A program made the position numbers and the translations under genes. From an uncultured Verrucomicrobiales bacterium (lineage in GTDB: Bacteria; Verrucomicrobiota; Verrucomicrobiia; Limisphaerales; JAYPXF01), in contig CALBIE010000591.1 of NCBI GenBank assembly GCA_937893495.1, forward strand, positions 1-47,201: 47,201 bases of DNA, given 5' to 3'. Under the pieces are notes generated by a model. That model was not told the origin of the DNA and searched no databases. It worked only from the letters and a program-made list of their open reading frames with translations. Shown here in pieces: positions 44,948-47,201 of the stretch; positions within the stretch are counted from its first letter, which is position 1; every line of letters begins with the position of its first letter.

Positions 44948-46273
44948 ATGGCGATTCGCATACTCATCGGTCTGTTCGTGCTGTTACTGGTCTGCTTCTA
45001 TCTCGGCTACGGCCTGGCTGATCGGCGATCCGATCGGGTGCTGACCGTGCAGCGGCAGTTATGGGAGGACGAATTGAGCCAGCGGACCGCCGGTCTGAAA
45101 ACCGCACTCGAACGAGCCCGAACTGAATCCGTCCCGGTAAAACTGCCATCGCCTTCGGAATTTGAAACCGGACTTTCACCCGTTTTACCGTCTCCGGCGG
45201 AGGCTCTCGATGAACTCTTGAGAATCAGGATGCCCGAAGGTGAGGCGCGCCGGCAAGTGACGCGGAGAGTTGTATTCCTGCTGGAAACGTTAGCGGTTCA
45301 TCGGGAGAAATCCCTTCCGCTGATCGAGGCCTTTCTGTCTCTCAATCAGGATGTGGAGTATGCGCCGCCGGCAACCGGCCGTCTTCCCTTGCGCGATCGC
45401 GCGGGACCAAACCGGCGAGGAGCAGGACGGGGCTTGCCCTCCCAATCCGATCAGCGCGGGCCGTTGCTCGCGACGGAGTTTGTATTGCCGCCTTCACTGC
45501 GGCTGGGCCTGTTCTCTGTGGTGCGGGACATCGCGCTGCCGGCATCGGAGACAATCCTGGCCGAAGCCGTTGGCCGAGCCGGGCGGGGAGTCGAATTAGC
45601 GGTGCTGGCAGACCATCTTGAGGATCTCGCGCCCGGGCGGCATCGCGAGCCCATTCTGTCTGCCGTGCGTGAATTGCTCTCCCATCCGCTGGACATCAAC
45701 AGCCCGACGCGGCTTGACGATTTGTCGCGCGGTTACCTCTTCGCCGTACTCGAACGATTCGGCGACCGGGGGTATCGTGACGAAGCATTGAAGCAAGTCC
45801 TCGGTGAGGAGAATCGAATGATCCCGGCCGTTGTCCGCTATCTTGTTTCCCTGGTTGGCGAGGAGGCTCTTCCCGGCCTGGTCAAAATATATCGCGAAGC
45901 GACTATTCCTGATCGCTGGGATCGCCTCGTCCTGGGCATGGAGATCCTCCAGTTTTCCGGTAAAAACGGCAGTGCCGATGAACTATTTGGGATGATCGCC
46001 GCCAATGACGGTGATGCGGCAGCTCGCGCGTTGCTCGTTTGCTCCCTCGTCGGCGGCGAAGTGGGGCCTTACCAGTTGAAAACAATCGACGACGCGGCGG
46101 TTATTGCCAGACGCCTTGGGCTGGTCGAAGCGGCGCTGAAGCAGGTCGATACGCCGCAGATGGTTGAGGCATTGGAGCATACCCGGTCGAATCTCAAGAA
46201 CCTGCTCGCTGGCAAGGAGCCGGTGGCATTTGTCCCGCTGCGCAATCGACCACGACGTTCCCTCGCCCCGTAG
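44948..46273 (+). CDS. Hypothetical membrane-anchored protein
   Basis: 441-aa ORF, N-terminal TM (ILIGLFVLLLVCFYLGYGLA) followed by an alpha-helical, possibly HEAT-like region. Confidence 0.6.
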   Translation: MAIRILIGLFVLLLVCFYLGYGLADRRSDRVLTVQRQLWEDELSQRTAGLKTALERARTESVPVKLPSPSEFETGLSPVLPSPAEALDELLRIRMPEGEARRQVTRRVVFLLETLAVHREKSLPLIEAFLSLNQDVEYAPPATGRLPLRDRAGPNRRGAGRGLPSQSDQRGPLLATEFVLPPSLRLGLFSVVRDIALPASETILAEAVGRAGRGVELAVLADHLEDLAPGRHREPILSAVRELLSHPLDINSPTRLDDLSRGYLFAVLERFGDRGYRDEALKQVLGEENRMIPAVVRYLVSLVGEEALPGLVKIYREATIPDRWDRLVLGMEILQFSGKNGSADELFGMIAANDGDAAARALLVCSLVGGEVGPYQLKTIDDAAVIARRLGLVEAALKQVDTPQMVEALEHTRSNLKNLLAGKEPVAFVPLRNRPRRSLAP

Positions 46274-46386
46274 CGCAGGCTTCCAGCCTGTATGAGGCGT
46301 TCGCCAGACCCGGACAGCCGAGGGTAATCGGACGCATGATTTGGCAATTGGCGCGGATCTGCAGGCGAAACGCCTGCGCTACGGGG
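46266..46386. repeat. Composite palindromic element bounded by a 15-bp perfect inverted repeat
   Basis: CCCCGTAGCGCAGGC (46266-46280) and GCCTGCGCTACGGGG (46372-46386), plus internal GCAGGCG-AAA-CGCCTGC (46361-46377). Confidence 0.88.
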
Positions 46387-46531
46387 GCAGCCCGGATGTG
46401 CCGGTGGCGTCCATTCGGGAACTTTCCCGTTGACAGCTCTACCGCCTGACGCTGTCATTCCCGCCGTTTTCCGGCTCTCTGCCCGCAACAGGGAGTCTTG
46501 TCGTCTCGATTTCGGGACGGTCACGAAAGAC

Positions 46532-47201
46532 ATGAGCGATAAAAAATTTAATGTGGCAATTGTCGGGCTGGGTTTCGGCGCGGAATTCATCCCGATTCAC
46601 CAGGCTCATCCCAATGCCAACCTCGTGGCCGTCTGCCGTCGCAACGAGGCCGAGATGAACAAGATTGCCGATCACTTCGACATTCCCAAGCGGTTCACCG
46701 ACTACGACGAATTGCTCAAGGATCCGGAGATTGACGCCGTACACATCAATTCCCCGATCCCCGACCACGCGCCGCAATCGCTCAAGGCTCTCCGCGCGGG
46801 CAAGCACGTTATGTGTACGGTGCCAATGGCCACGACCATTGAGGAGTGCGAACAGATTTGCAAAGCCGTCAAGGAAACCGGCCTCAAGTACATGATGGCC
46901 GAGACCGTCGTTTACAGTCGCGAATTCCTTTTCATCAAAGAACTCTACGACAAGGGCGAACTCGGCAAGCTGCAATACTTGGCCGCCAGTCACCCGCAGG
47001 ACATGGACGGCTGGCCGTCGTATTGGGAAAAAATGATTCCCATGCACTACGCCACCCACGTTGTCAGCCCGTGCCTTGGCATGGTCGATGGCAAGGCGGA
47101 ATACGTGAGTTGCTTCGGGAGCGGCACCGTGCGGGATGACATTGCCAAAAAAAGCGGCAACAAGTTCGCCGTCGAAACCTGCCACATTAAAATCAAGGAC
47201 T
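46532..47201 (+). CDS. Gfo/Idh/MocA family oxidoreductase, N-terminal part (3' end outside window)
   Basis: MSDKKFNVAIVGLGFGAEFIPIHQAHPNANLVAVCRRNEAEMNKIADHFDIPKRFTDYDELLKDPEIDAVHINSPIPDHAPQSLKALRAGKHVMCTVPMA. Absent from the ORF track because no stop occurs before the window edge. Confidence 0.92.
   Translation, partial: MSDKKFNVAIVGLGFGAEFIPIHQAHPNANLVAVCRRNEAEMNKIADHFDIPKRFTDYDELLKDPEIDAVHINSPIPDHAPQSLKALRAGKHVMCTVPMATTIEECEQICKAVKETGLKYMMAETVVYSREFLFIKELYDKGELGKLQYLAASHPQDMDGWPSYWEKMIPMHYATHVVSPCLGMVDGKAEYVSCFGSGTVRDDIAKKSGNKFAVETCHIKIKD

Noticed and set aside
46439-47185. 248-aa minus-strand ORF
   Set aside because: Antisense to the clear Gfo/Idh/MocA gene on the plus strand, which is missing from the ORF track only because it runs off the window.
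1-47201. CRISPR arrays, rRNA, tRNA
   Set aside because: No regularly spaced direct repeats and no recognisable rRNA or tRNA signature seen by eye. A tRNAscan/CRISPR search would be needed to exclude short elements.

Overview
This 47.2 kb window has a gene repertoire and repeat types that look like Verrucomicrobiota; that assignment is inference, as no marker gene is present. Two blocks stand out. (1) At 8.0-17.7 kb there are four consecutive, start/stop-overlapping paralogues of large YfhO-like multi-TM membrane proteins (about 780-855 aa). Palindrome-rich repeat DNA has been absorbed in frame into cytosolic loops of at least one, probably two, of them. (2) At 21.6-39.1 kb there is a co-directional exopolysaccharide (EPS) export and assembly locus: outer-membrane beta-barrel, Wza/SLBB export protein with a duplicated coiled-coil N-terminus, Wzc-like BY-kinase, four glycosyltransferases, Wzy/ligase-like protein, FemAB/GNAT-like acyl- or aminoacyltransferase, NodB deacetylase, an unassigned 374-aa protein, and a sulfatase. 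A UDP-glucose dehydrogenase lies nearby on the minus strand. Other genes are housekeeping or accessory: aroE, prepilin peptidase, mutT-like, chromate transporter, cysteine desulfurase, a CehA/McbA-type hydrolase, an alpha/beta hydrolase, and a DUF4105-like protein. There is also a decayed nucleotidyltransferase/PIN toxin-antitoxin-like island at 6.4-7.6 kb. Partial genes run off both ends. I saw no CRISPR array, rRNA or tRNA. All family names come from reading motifs by eye; no search was run.
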